Counted from the first letter of the stretch, positions 36,442 to 49,010 are shown. The stretch is DNA of 64,000 nt from Orbilia blumenaviensis (GCA_036872755.1 JAVHNS010000006.1:124001-188000); one strand, 5' to 3'. Numbers and translations are program-made. Notes: a model not told the origin generated them from the sequence alone.

Positions 36442-37606
36442 ATGGCTGAAGCTCCTCTGCAATTCACGCATGGCGACTACACTGTTGGGTGGATATGCGC
36501 CCTGCCAACGACCGAGTTGGCAGCTGCAGAGGCTATGTTAGACACCAAACATCCAGTGCTTCCCGCAGCCGATCCGCAGGACACAAACTGCTATCTTCTT
36601 GGCAGTATCGGATCCCATAATGTGGTGATCGCTTGCCTGCCCGCAGAAATGACCGGCAAAGTGTCTGCCGCAACGGTTGCAAAAGATATGGTCCGCAGCT
36701 TTAAAGCTATCAGATTTGGATTGATGGTCGGTATTGGTGGCGGAGCACCGTACTACGGCGTCAAGGAGAATAGCGACGTCGAGGGATCCGAGGACGAAGA
36801 TTCCGAAGATGAAGATGATGACACACGAGATATTAGACTTGGCGACGTTGTGATAAGCCTACACTCAAAGTCTACGGAAGCCGTCGTGCAGTACGATTTT
36901 GGCAAGTCAGTACAGGAGGAGGAATTCGTTCACACCGGTGGCAAACTTAACAAGCCACCGAATATAGTTTTGGGCGCAGTTTCCGTGCTTCAGGCAAAGC
37001 ATGTACGGCAAGGCCATCAAATCTCCGAGCTGCTGTCGAAAATGTTCTCAAGATACCCGCGCATGGCTTCTAAATTCCAGTATCCGGGCTCGGCAAACGA
37101 CCGGCTTTTCAAGTCGAATGTCGTTCACGGTGGCGGGGATTCATGTAAAGCTCGCTGTGGACCTTTTAATGTTAACCTCGTGAAAAGGAAAGAGCGAGAT
37201 GACAGCGCTCCTAGGCTACATTACGGAACCATTGGATCAGCAGATCAAGTGATGGAGGACGCCATACTAAGAGATAGGTGGGCACGGAAGGAGAACATCA
37301 TCTGCTTCGAAACAGAAGCTGCAGGTAAAATTCAGTTTCACCTTATAAAGATTTCATATCTGACCTTCCTCAGGATTAATGGACTCGTTTCCCTGCATCG
37401 TCATTCGGGGCATCTGCAACTACGCAGATTCCCATAAAAACAAGATCTGGCAGCCGTACGCTGCAGCAACGGCAGCTGCATACGCAAAAGAGCTTCTGCT
37501 CGTTATTCCGGGACAAGCTGTCAAGGAGATACCTCCAATAGAGCAAAGTAGAGATTTATTTTGGGACATATATACGCAACTCTATACGCATGTTGGAAAA
37601 ACATAG
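36442..37606 (+). CDS. Stand-alone nucleoside phosphorylase-domain protein (371 aa)
   Basis: Two exons, 36442-37324 and 37374-37606 (intron GTAAAA...CTCAG, phase 1, joining EAAG to LMDSF). PNP/UDP (MTA/SAH nucleosidase-like) fold: [18 protein letters not shown] start at about 12, [12 protein letters not shown] at 93-103, a phosphate/sugar-site region, [10 protein letters not shown] at about 290-299 and the end motif [19 protein letters not shown]. In fungi this domain usually forms the N-terminus of NB-ARC/NACHT-TPR receptors. Here the chain stops about 34 residues after that motif with no nucleotide-binding domain. An acidic insertion ([17 protein letters not shown], about 111-127) interrupts the usual GAP...DIRLGDVV spacing. 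It is a close relative of the N-terminal domain of the NLR at 41.3-45.6 kb. It may be an orphaned sensor domain or an enzyme. Confidence 0.85.
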
Positions 37607-39113
37607 TTATATCACATTTCAATTACTTGCTGGTTGGCGACCTACGATCTAGACCCTAGTTTAATATTTAACCATACTTGTTACTAGTCAGATGGGAGCC
37701 AATACTGACCCACTTGGACAGTTATCAAAGATATAAACAATATTAGTGGGGGAGTTAGGTAGCTTAGCCTAGCCCGACAGGTAATGTCTAGTGCACATTT
37801 GGGATTGGTTTAAAGCTACTCCCGAGGTCAGATTCAGGTGAAAATCGCAGCTACCCGCTAACACAGCAGGAAATCGGCCGAAAAATAGGCTTTGCCGGTC
37901 GTCTTTTCGCTGACGGAGCACCCCATGGGAGTTTCGTCCATCGCCACGAGCCAGAGTGTCTCAAAGGAACTAAGATAGGCCTATTAAGAGACATCACAGA
38001 ATAGATTAAAGATCCGCGCGGCGAGTGTATATTTGGTGGAGAAGCGTGGCAAGAATGTGGAAATCAACCATCTCACGCACAATTACTAACGATCTCAGGG
38101 AGAAAAACTAACTAACAGCAAGCTTCTTCTTTTTCAGACAGGCGAAAGAATTAAAAGGGACATTGCCAAATTTTTTCCGACATCTGCATGTCAGCTAGCA
38201 AACAGGACGCCCAGCATACAAAGAGTGATAAATGCGAAATTTAGGATTCTGAGTATAGATCTTAAGAAACAATTTAACAAACTTATTTTTTAGTTTCTCT
38301 CGCAATTAAAATGCTCACCGACTTAAATCGTTGGGGCAATCATAGAGATTCATGTGCTCGACAAATATGATCGCGAGGAAAACCAGCAACTTCTTGTTTC
38401 TCAACTAGGCCGCTTAAAAAGCTAGCTGTTCAAAGGCACATCTTCTCAACAAGCGAACCAGAACGCAACGAGACTAGCTTAGTCAGAACCTCCGTCCATA
38501 TTTACAATATTTTGAAAATATTTGGTAGATAATTTAACAATGATTAATATTCCTCACGAACCAGCTTGTACGACGCCCAGGGGAAGCCCAGTGATGTTAT
38601 ACATTTGTTAACTTAAGTAGCTCTCTGAAAAAATTATACTGGTCAGTAGTTACTCCCGAATCATTTGCGCTTGTGAATGATCCAACACAAAATTTTCACT
38701 GCTTGTAAGCAATCATATCTTCTCACATCAGCGCAACGTTACAGCGGCTCCACAAACGAAAACACTCGACCTTTTGTAATTTCGGAACTTACATATGCGT
38801 ACCTGGGCTTACGAAGCTAAATTCGGCCCGGGCGGTCGCGGGATGTGGTCAGCCAGCCGAAGCTGTGTAACCTACCAATGCGATCCCGGTTCGGGCCCAT
38901 GTGCTAACAACACGCTGCCACTGGGCAGGTTTAACCGACCAAGCCAAAGGCCGAGGATTAGTGACATCCACGCCGCTTCCTATTCGCTGCAGACCAATTG
39001 CGATATCACTTGGCATAATTTGGTTGCAAAGGTCCAATTGAAAGCTCTTTTAGATGGATCTTGAGGTGTTCATGTGGCATGAATCGCGTTGATAGTAGCG
39101 TAAATATATCGAT
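37607..39113. other. Intergenic, no gene seen
   Basis: Unique AT-leaning sequence. I looked for a leftover NB-ARC P-loop or TPR motifs after the phosphorylase gene and found none. A 90-codon frame at 38795 on the plus strand has no support. Confidence 0.5.
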
Positions 39114-40887
39114 ATGAGCCTTCCTGATACTCTCCGTAGGGGCATCTCAGCCCTTCGCGATCTTCGGCGACGTACCCGAAGCCAAACAACACCTTTCCAA
39201 GCGAACAATAAGTCCCTTCCTAACCGGTTGGTCGATGTTTTTCTCCGAACATGGGATCTCGGTTTCACTGCTTTTGGAGGTCCTCCTGTGCATTTCCAGA
39301 TTCTCCACCAAAGATTTGTTGAAGGTCGAGGCGGGAAGCAGAAATGGGTAGACGAGCAAACAGTAAGTTCTTTCTTTGGAATGAAAACCGTGTATACCAG
39401 AGCTAATGCCGTATTATTCCAGTATCAAGAGCTGTTCGCCATATGCCAGGCATTGCCTGGTCCGGGCAGCACTAAAATGTTATTCTGTTTGGTCTTGCTT
39501 CATGCAGGGTTTATTCCAGCAATCTTTGTGTTTCTAACATGGAGGTATAGTATATCATATTTTTCCAACCTTCTAAGTAAGATCTTGAAAGAGCTGATAG
39601 TTCCACAAATCGTAGTCTTCCGGGAGCCATCGGCATGTATGCCCTCTCCGTTGGCGTCCAAAATATTAGCGACGTGCTTCCTGGGCCAGTGTACCCACTT
39701 CTATCAGGCCTAAATGCGTCTACAGTAGGCATTATCGCATTAGCAGCCGTTCAATTGGCTGAGAAAGCTATCATTGACAGGCTCACACGCGTGTTGGTCA
39801 TCGCGGGTGCTTGTGCTGGTCTTTGTTATAATGCGCTGTGGTACTTCCCTCTTCTTATGGCACTCGGTGGCTTAACTACAGCAATTTGGGATGACTGGAT
39901 GAGCCAGAAAATTGGAAAGCTTAGAGCAAAGATGAGGCGTAAGAAACGTGAGCTAGAAGCTGATATTGCCCTAGAAACTGCTACAACGACAGGGTCTGCT
40001 CCCTTGGAGGAACGATCTAATAGTCACGAGGGTGTTCAACGGAGAAACGTTGGAATCATTCCGAAGGATGCTGGTGACGCTGGTACTGAAGGGCAGACCT
40101 TGGATGATAGTTTGCAAACGCGTCCTGCTCCCGCCGAGACTACCAACCAACAGCATCTTATCAAAGGCAGAGTAGGAATGGCTATTATAGTTATCTTTTT
40201 CGGTAAGCATTTTGAAGTTTGAGGTTCACGATTTCCAGGGCTAAAATTTATCTTAAAGCATCCTTCATAGCCCTTCTCGTCGTTCGGGGTACACTGAAAG
40301 TCCGAATGCTCGCCCTAGATCTCTTTACCAATATGTACCTGGCAGGCACCATCATCTTCGGCGGAGGGCCTGTGGTTATTCCACTCCTCCGTTCCTACGT
40401 AGTGGATCCGGGCTGGGTAACCAGTCGGGACTTCCTCATCGGGCTTGCCATAATCCAAGCGTTCCCAGGTCCAAACTTTAACTTTGCAGTCTATCTGGGA
40501 TCTCTAGCATTACAAAAGTCGCAGTTCCCAACTATATTTGGTGCTTTTCTGGGTTTCATTGGAATCTTCTTCCCAGGTATAACGCTTGCCGTTGCGATCC
40601 AGAGCTTTTGGAGGATCCTTCGCAAAAAGAAGGTTGTGATTGATATACTGCGCGGTGTGAATGCCACGGCCGTAGGATTGGTTTTTACAGCCGTCTATCG
40701 GTTATGGGAAATAGGTTATTTGACTGCGGAAGCGAATCAAGGACAAAGTCTGGCGCGAGAGCCTTGGTGGGTCGTTGTTGCCGCAGTCACTTACGCAGAA
40801 AGCGCGTGGTTCAATGTGCCTCCTGCGCTGGCAATTGTTGTCGGGGCGGTATTGGGACTCTGCTGGTATGGTGCTGTGGGGCGATAA
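39114..40887 (+). CDS. Chromate ion transporter, two CHR domains
   Basis: Four exons, 39114-39362, 39423-39544, 39616-40202 and 40259-40887, encode 528 aa. CHR family membrane antiporter; known members move chromate or sulfate. First CHR copy: FGGPP at 54-58, PGPGSTK at 95-101. Second copy: FGGGP at 353-357, PGPNFN at 389-394. The two halves are joined by a charged cytosolic linker at about 218-307 (RRKKRELEAD and on), longer than in bacterial fused forms. The last intron is decided by frame: the nearer CCAG acceptor breaks the second domain, while AAAG at 40258 restores ASFIALLVV. The start MSLPDTLRRG is the first ATG before an Arg-rich head. Chromate resistance in this organism is not shown by sequence. 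Confidence 0.9.
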
Positions 40888-41272
40888 TATTTGAAGGCTA
40901 GTCAGTGCCCTTTTTTATCTCCTCGTGCACTTTTCAATGCCCGGTCAGACCTATTAGCGTATACAGTCTGAGGGTCAAAGCCCTTGACTTATCTGGTAAT
41001 TTGACCATATGTTTACAACGGACAATGATATTAATATTATCTATCCTTGAGTTGGGATTAATTATATCGTCGTAGCATTTAAACCATAATGTAATGTACA
41101 TAATAACAATCTTGCTCCGCCTGACTTTGATACACCGACCTAATTCCTGGTTAATCCGACCTCCCATATACGCCACTGACTCGCTGCGGCGAGTAAATTT
41201 AAGGTCCTAGGCACGACTACAATATATAATGTATGTAACAGCAACTCCGCTATCTCCATCGATGTACAATCC
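40888..41272. other. Convergent 3' flanks
   Basis: AT-rich 3' sequence of the chromate transporter (plus) and the NLR (minus). No gene seen. Confidence 0.5.
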
Positions 41273-44200
41273 TTAGTGACTCTTGAAATAGGACATGAAA
41301 GACGACATTTTTTTCTAATCAACGAGATATTAGTATAAGTGGCAAATTATTATTATGCGCGGCGATGAAAAATACCTTGACTGGGTTACCCTTTTTGCCC
41401 ACCACGCTTGATCTGTTTGAAGAGCTCACTTTGCCCGGCGAGGTAGGTAGGCTACTGGTTTCCTCGAGTGTTGGTAACTGGTCCTTGTATACCTTCCCCT
41501 GGCTATCAGGTACTACTTCGTAAGATTTTAAGACTTCATCTTCTTCGGGTGTTGCAGTTGATGGCTGGTCATTTTCCGTTGGCTCCTCTGCCTTCTCCTG
41601 CCTGGTAGACTCCTGATCGGAGGCTGGGAGCGAGACGTCTCCCTTCAACGTTTTTGGTTCTGCTGGGATTACTTGCTTCGTAGGTGGGTCCTTTTCATCT
41701 GAGTTCTCAATATCTGTAGACTTCTCCTCGGACAGCTTTTTCTCTGGTGCCTGTGGAGGCTCTTCCTCTTTTTCAGACTCAGAATCCGAAATTTGTGCCG
41801 GAGCTGGGTCTTTTCGAAATTTGGATACAATAGTTTCCTTAATCGATGGCTTCTTTGTTTTCTCCTCAATGTCGTCTATATTCCAAGCCGCGTCCTTGGT
41901 GAACTGGTGATCTTTGCCCAAGGCTTTTTCATAACCATCTAGCGCTCTATGAAACCATGGTAAAGCCTCCTTGTATTTTTTCTGACTCTTGTATACCTGG
42001 CCTATATTAAAGACGGTATTATAAATCTGGGAGTCGGTTTTCGGTAAGAGCTTTTCTCTGCCCTCAAGTGACCGATTATATAAGGCAATCGCCTTGTCGT
42101 ATTCTCGTTGGTTATATAACGCTATACCCATACTATTCAATGTTGAATATATATCCAAGTGTTCCTCACCGTAGACAGTCTCATAGCCGGAAAGTGCCCT
42201 GTCAAACCATTCGACTGCCTCGCTGTATTTCCCTTGGGCATTCAGTACTTTAGCAATTTCGTGTACTGTGCTAAATAAATCAGGGTGGTACTCGTGTAAC
42301 GTTTTCTCTCGGCCGGTGAGCGCCTTCTTTAGCAGTTTCATTGCCTCATCATATTTCCTTTGACTCTGGTACGCAATACTCATGTTGTGAACCGTGTCGA
42401 GTGTTGTCGGGTGGTCTTCGCCTAGTACTTTCTCGTAGCCAGCGAGCGCCCGCCCATACCATTCTAGTGCATCGTCGTATTTTTCCTGTCTTCTGAAAAT
42501 TAATGCGATGTTATGAATAAGGTCGAATTTCAGCCTATCTGTTGTCTCTTCGTCTGTCTCCGGGATCCCTGCCAGTGTTTCTTGGTACAGCGTTAGAGCT
42601 TCATCGTATTTTCCCTGGTTATCCAACGTGATGGCAATTGCGTTTCTTGTGGATAATATCAGCTTGTGATGTTTGTCCAGAATCTTCTCTTTCCCAACCA
42701 AGGACCGTTGATACCAGAGCATGGCCTCGTCGTATTTCCCCCGATCGTCGAAGATCATGCCGATGTTGTGATAATGTGCGAACAGTCCATATGTTCCAGC
42801 CGCTTGTTCCTCTTTCACAAAGATATCTGCAAATTCGGGTTCAAAATTCTGGTGGAGGTAATTCAGATGTGTGATAATCCGCAGGACTTCTTGAAGACTC
42901 CATTTGCGATTCTCTCGTGAAACGTTTTTGGTGTGCCCAACATCTCCAAGGACCTGTACGGCACGTTTGACAGCTTTGAGTCGTTCTGTTTTATCTAAGC
43001 GTTCACGGGCCCATGAATGCACGACGGGGTGAACAGAGAATACTCCGGAACGGATGACCCTGATCAGAGAGTAGGAGGCCAGTAGTCGAATTCTTCTCTT
43101 ATCTAGATGTGTCGACGCCATTAGTCACCGCTCGAGATGGCTATTTAATCTACGAAGTATCATATGTGTGACGCGCCCACACAATAACTTAAAAATAAAG
43201 AAAAACTTACTTTGAAACCGCACGTCTTCATCATCACCCCATAAGGTCTCGTAAATTTCTTGAGGATTGAAATAAGAACAAGTCAACAAGAAGGAAGCCG
43301 CGCTTTCGTCCTGCCGTTCGATTTCCGCGAAGGAGATTTCCCAGGTAGTCGCGGCCGTATCGTTTCGGTAGTTCCACCCAAAGGTCGGCTTTATCGACTG
43401 CAGCGACATAAAACTCTTATTGTAGTACGTTAGGTACTCTCCAGGTGACGCTTTCGTTTCGTATATATAGGAAGCGGCATGACCAATAGCGAGGGGCATA
43501 AAACCCAATTGCTTTACGAGGGTGACTGCCTCATTTCTGATATCTGGAAGGCGGTTGAGCTAGTCAATATATAATCCCGTATATTCTGATCTCGGCCTGA
43601 GATGCGCGGGGTGTGGAGCAGTGAATTAATTGGGAATTAGCATACCATCACCGGCTTTCGATAGCCGCGCCAGCTTTAATAACAGCTCTACCGCACTGTT
43701 TTCGTCTAGTCCATCCAGATCGATTTGTTCGCCACTATGTCCAAACTCTGGCCTACGGCTAGTGACGAGAATTGACCCGCCGCCATGATTTGGGAAATAA
43801 TCCTGAATTGGAAAGGATTCTAAATCGTCCGCATTATCGAATATTAACAGCCACCTGTTATTTCCTGGTACTTGGAACCAACGAAATAGAGCTGCTTGGA
43901 TAGTAGGCGCAATCGATGGATTCGCGACAATCATGCCTATTGTATATAAGTGAGTCAGCGTGATAATTCGAAAGATTTTGGTATATATTTGATGAGTTGT
44001 AGGCTGCCCTATACCTCTATCATCGATTAACCCAGGTATATTAAGTTTTGAACCGAGAATTCCATAGTCAGGCATTGTCTCTGGCCAAGTGATTCTCCTC
44101 TGCTCATCAACAATGCGTTGCATAATGTTAATGAACGAACTGCGAATCGAGTCCTCATTCGCCGCAGGAACCCAGAATATTGATGTGTAGTCGTGATGGT

Positions 44201-45599
44201 ACCTATGGGCATATTCGATGGCGATTTGGGTCTTCCCCATCCCTCCGGTCCCAGTAACCGCTAATATCGAAGGTGTGTCTTCGGCCGAAGACCCTACAAG
44301 GTGATCATGGATTCTATCGAGTTCTTCTACTCTGCCAGTGAAGGTGGGGTTTCGTCGAAACGGCATTTGGAATGGGATAATGAGGTTAAACTTTTCGATT
44401 TTCTCTCGTCCTATATATAGAAAACGTGTCAGGTCCTATCGGAACGCCGTGTAGATAACAACCGTCTGAAAGCTGCTGCTAGAGCCGACCGTAGAGCGGA
44501 TATCCAAATGTTACAATTGAAGGGTCTAAAGAGAATATTACCTCCCATGACAAGCCCTGTAGTTCGTTTACTAGCTGTGCGATGATACCTATTAGCATGA
44601 ATATACGCCAGTATTTAGGATGTGTACAGTTGATATCATACCCGCTGGTATCTGCATAACCAATTCCTTCGCATAGATGGCCGCAACTAATGCGGCGTAC
44701 GGCTGCCATACTTTGTTTTTATGACCGTCTGAATAATCGCAGATTCCACGAACGACAATACAAGGAAAGTCGTCCATCAAGCCAGCTGCTTCCATCTCGA
44801 AGCATAGAGCTCCTGTCTGCGCGCTAATTATGTCTCTTTTCACACCGTTCTTCATGACCTGGTTTCCTGAGGCTATAATTCCATAATGAAAATACGGGTG
44901 CTTATATCGCCGTTTCTTCCGGGAAACCGCCTGAAAAGGGTCGCACGATTCACAAGTGCCAGTGTCGGCACCATGCCTCTCGTCAGTAACATGGTTGTAT
45001 TCCGGACGGAATAGCCGGTCGGATTCAACACCTGGGTATCGAAATTTCGAATCCTCGGTCTTGGAGTTAATTTCGCGAGCAGTTTCTGACACCAGCCTAC
45101 CCAGATCTGGATCGTCCACAGCTTTCATTGCCGCTATCGCTTTTAGAAGAATCGACGGCGGCGCGTTTAAGGCCCCAGTCCGCTGAAACTCCCCATTCTC
45201 CATTGCTTTGCCGAAGTCGTATTGAACAACGCCACCGGAGCCGCCGCTTGGCTGGCTTATAACGACGTCCCCGAGGCGAATATCGCCATTTGGTGCATCT
45301 CTCGGCGCGCCGCCGCCAACTCCGACCATTAACCCGAACCGTAATTTTGTGAACGTCGAGCGCATACGAGTCGCGACGATACCGGCCTGGGTGGTCCCAT
45401 AGCGAGTATCAGGAAGCCATGTGATTACGATATTATGCCTTCCGATTCTGCCAAACTTATAAATGTTTGTGTCGCTATCCGGGACGTCAATCTGGGGGTG
45501 TTGAACTTCATCCAAAACTGCAAGCACTGCTGACAGTTCAATCGGAATCGCGCAAATCCATCCCACAGAATAGTCGTTTCTTGTTAATTCTGACGCCAT
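41273..45599 (-). CDS. PNP / NB-ARC / TPR NLR-type receptor (about 1248 aa)
   Basis: I rebuild six exons: 45599-44642, 44410-44015, 43936-43646, 43543-43211, 43102-41376, 41314-41273; all phases close. The N-terminal nucleoside-phosphorylase domain (1 to about 319) has FGLMVGVGGGAP and CFEMEAAGLM. The NB-ARC-type NTPase has its P-loop GTGGMGKT at 373-380 and Walker B WLLIFDNADD at 480-489. HPVVHSWARERL follows near 683-694. Seven TPR units of about 42 residues (GKYDEAM, GKYDEAL, EKYDDAL, RKYDEAM, GKYSEAV, REYDKAI, KKYKEAL) span about 768-1068, then an acidic Ser/Glu-rich tail. Fungal NLRs of this layout act in non-self recognition and heterokaryon incompatibility. The first junction (44641-44411, 231 bases) may hide a further small exon. 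The second intron is stop-free in frame. The last is a 14-codon micro-exon after a TACTAAT branch. Confidence 0.88.
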
Positions 45600-46781
45600 A
45601 GTCGTGAGGTATCGGGAGGTGCCCGAGGGCAGTTAATTAATATTCGGCTGTAGACTGTCTTGACTTATTAAAAGTTGAGATCCAACATAAATAATCCACC
45701 CCCCAAGTGCAAAGTCGGCCGAAGCGGGGTTTTGGATAATATATATCTCTCATCTCAGCCGGCATGCATCTCAATTTGGTAAAAAGATAAGCTTTCCAAA
45801 TCAAACACGGTTTCATGGTGCCACGGCCGGGAAAGGGGTCCGGAGAGGCTGAGGCTGAAGTAAATTACGACAGTGGATCCTTGACTGGCGCACCGGGCAT
45901 CGTACGCGTATTCTTCTGCAGGCTTCCAAGGTTATGGGACATTTCGCTGCCGGACGGGTATGGCATTTTCAATTTGTTTGGTACTATTGGCAGGTTAAGC
46001 GAGCAATCATCGTTCGGTTGTATATGTACAGCCTCCTCGTGCTGACGATATCGATATCGGTATCTATATATATCCCTGGCGAGGATCGATCCCAAGGTTT
46101 TCGATTGATATAAATCCTCCACGGTTCACGGGCAAAGATTCGGAAATCTCAAGGCAAACTCAGCTGCATCACATCAAAGGTAAGTGTTGCGGTTGGACGG
46201 ACACATCCGTTAGCTCCGTTGAATGGGTCAAAGATATCCCAAACCACTCGACATGAAGGACTGCATTGATTATATCCCCCGAGTTTTGAATAATATATTC
46301 CGTGCGTCTCCCGTCCGTATTCCTAAAGACAGTGCAAGAAGAAAGAAATAATACGGATAAGACCTGGTCAAACAGATTCAGTATTCATCGGCCCTCGGCA
46401 AAACTCTACCAAATATCTTGGCGCCAGACCGCAGATGGAACGCTAACACGAAACATTCAAGCGCCTAGCAGGAACTATGTTCTCGCCCAATTACTTATTG
46501 CCTTTAATCAAATACTTTAATATCGAAAAACATATATAACTCCCTTTTGGAAAGACCTGACAGAGTGCTTAGATATCCTCGCATGTGCGTATCTAAACCG
46601 TCTTTTTCGACCTGTTGTCAGGAGCCCGAGGCGGCAAAATTACCACACTACCTATAACTAGCCAAAACCCAACCCACGCAAACAGAAGATATTGCTAAAA
46701 TGGTAGAAATCGCGAACGAACGGCGAAAAATAAAGCTATCAAAACAAAGAGTAAATATCAGTTCGAATGTTCCAACCTAGT
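45600..46781. other. Promoter of the NLR and 3' flank of the deaminase
   Basis: 1.2 kb between two genes on the same strand. Short frames on both strands at 45.8-46.5 kb have no domain. It contains alternating CGATATCGATATCGG-like and TATATATA stretches near 46045-46070. No gene called. Confidence 0.5.
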
Positions 46782-48515
46782 TTATAAAGCAAGAGATACG
46801 CCGCCCTCATCAGAATCTTCCACATACTGGTCCAGTGCTACGCCTCCATCGGACGAATTCGAAGACTTGCTGGTATTGTCAAAAGAATCGGGACTGATAG
46901 GCATGTTTGATGGTTTTGACGGCCGCTTCTCATATTCCGCGGAGAGAACGCTTTGCTTGAGTGTACTTCGTGGACGCGGCTTCGATAGAGTTTTCCTTGT
47001 ATGGGATACTGTTTCGATTCCGGTTGTGGAGTCCGGGTGGGAATTGAACCCTCGGTGAGACGGAACGATGGTATCAAGGACAAACTTTCGGATCTCTTTC
47101 GACATTGCAATTAGAATACTCTGCTGTTCCTCGATTGCGGATTCTGATTCGTCGTTGATATACGGTGGTTGCCATTGGAGATATAGGTTGTTGCTGCAGC
47201 CAGATGTTTGCGCCCTCATTGGATGAGCTTGGAGGTATCGATAACATAAGAAACACGACGGCTTGCTAACTCCAATATAGCGCTCGCCACCTAAGAATGG
47301 CAAGTCATTGCGGTAGAAGTGGTCAAGAATGATTATTTCGGCGTGGAGTCTCAGCTTGAAGCTGCGATCTTCGTAGACTTGCTTGATACGCTTTTCGAGG
47401 TCCAGATTGAATTTTTCGTTTTGTGAATTGATCTCACTTTGATAGAATTTGCATAGAGAATGATCGCTTATCATGCGCCTTATAATGAGATCTATGGGAT
47501 CATTTCGATGCGTAGGCGATTTGAAAATCGGATGACAGGCCCCGACTTCGACTGAGTAGTTCGTGAATAGTTGTGGATCCCGGCGGCCAGCTTCAACCAG
47601 GACACCGGCAGCTTTAATATGAGACCCTAAGCGCCCAACTAGATGTCGGATCTCGCCGTATTTTCCACCAGACGGCGACATTTGCTGTCGTTTCATATCT
47701 TCTGCTCGAACAGCAATCGCCTGCGTCATGCCCGAAACCCTGGCGTCATAACACAACTGGATCAATGTTTTCAGGTCTAAATCGGGCTGGCAAAGGGAAC
47801 TAAGCCATTCTTTGAGCTTTTTTGCATCTACAGCCGCAATATATACCGGTCGTCAGAACTAAAAATGATCATGGAGCCCTCTGGGAATTCAAGTACTACC
47901 TTCCGTATCCTGAGTTTCCAACCTTTTCAAGCACCACCGGATCGGGGTGGACAGTTCTTTCTTATAATATTCGAGCCGCTTGGAACAAAATGAAATTATT
48001 GTGTCGGAAATTTCCGACTGTAAAATTCTGGCTTCTGAATCCGATATGCCAAATGCGTTCTTGAGCCTCTCTAAGATATCCGAAACCAGTGGTTTAATCT
48101 TTGGCCCTTGGTTCGTATTTGCTGCAATCCAGTATTTCAATTGAGGGCCGTCTTCTACCGCTATCGCAGTTACAGTATCGCCTCCTCGCATGTAATCACA
48201 AATGTATGCCAGTTGGTCCAAAAACTGCTTTCTTAGTTCTCGGTTATCATCGTGCCAAGGTCCTTCGGCTTCCGTAGAAGTTAACTTGATTTGTGGCCCC
48301 TGGGTTTTTCCGTATGCAGCGAGGAGAACAAGAGGCTCGTAGAATCTTTTCCAGAGTTTTGGTGGGACCTGAGGAACAAGTGAACTAGAATCAGATGACG
48401 AACTCGAACTATTGCGCCTTTCTCGTTTGCACTTGGGTTCCCCTTCGATAGAGGAGCCCGATCGGGGCGCAACTGTCGGTGGGCGACCTTTCGACTTATT
48501 CTTCCCTTTGCCCAT
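46782..48515 (-). CDS. OTT_1508-like deaminase-fold protein (553 aa)
   Basis: Two exons, 48515-47900 and 47827-46782; the intron (GTAGTA...CTGTAG) is phase 1 and joins TQDTE to DAKKLKEW. The zinc-binding deaminase signature is present: His367-Ala-Glu369 in LRLHAEIIILDHF, and Cys397/Cys400 in KPSCFLCYRYL, preceded by YIGVSK, as in the fungal OTT_1508-like deaminase family (Pfam PF14441). The family is described by Iyer and colleagues as derived from bacterial toxin deaminases; its substrate in fungi is not established. Residues 1-50 are basic and Ser-rich (GKGKNKSKGR, KCKRERR), suggesting nucleic-acid or nuclear association. 50-330 is helical. The C-terminal 130 residues are disordered. All metal ligands and the catalytic Glu are intact, so an active enzyme is possible. 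It lies 1.2 kb upstream of the NLR on the same strand and about 500 bases from the AT-rich block. Confidence 0.85.
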
Positions 48516-49010
48516 TTCTACAAATCTGTTCTTATAGGTTTAAAGCTTTTAGGATATATCTTTGGAATGTTCAAAAAAATAGTATAATCAATGATTTGAA
48601 TGTCTGATGTAGTTGTCGAGGAACTGGGTGGGACTTGACAGCACCGATGTCCCTTTATATACTTCGAAGTTTCTGCTTATTTCGAATGAAAGTCTGGTTA
48701 GGAGGGTACAGGGTCAGATTGTACTGCCGCAGGATGGAAAGTCTACGTTGGAAAAAGAGCCCTTGCACCAATCTAGTCATTCTACGATTCAGGCACATTA
48801 TGATATCCTGAATTAGCTGCCCCGCATTTTCCGGAGAAGTGCCTGTCAAACCGGCATTCTAGGAACCAATGTCGCAACACCATTCCAGCTCGTATGCCAG
48901 CTCTCGGATTATTTGGTACCCTGTACTTCGATTTTGTGTGCGTCTAAGCCCCCGGAACCACCCTGTACGAGGGGGTAAATGGCAGGGGGGTTATGCCAAT
49001 TAAAATTTGT
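48516..49010. other. Promoter of the deaminase gene and edge of the AT block
   Basis: Ordinary-composition unique sequence up to a G-run (GGCAGGGGGG near 48981), after which composition collapses to A and T. Two short frames here overlap on opposite strands and are not called. Confidence 0.5.

Noticed and set aside
38795..39064. 90-codon plus-strand frame before the chromate transporter
   Set aside because: No domain; overlaps an opposite frame and the transporter promoter.
37607..39113. Hope of an NB-ARC/TPR remnant after the stand-alone phosphorylase gene
   Set aside because: No P-loop, Walker B or TPR-like residues in any frame that I could find.
44592..45599. Treating the phosphorylase part and the NB-ARC part as two genes
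   Set aside because: A phase-1 junction from the GCG-G/GTATGA donor to the TATATAG/GACGAG acceptor joins them in frame and gives the well-known fungal PNP-NB-TPR layout.
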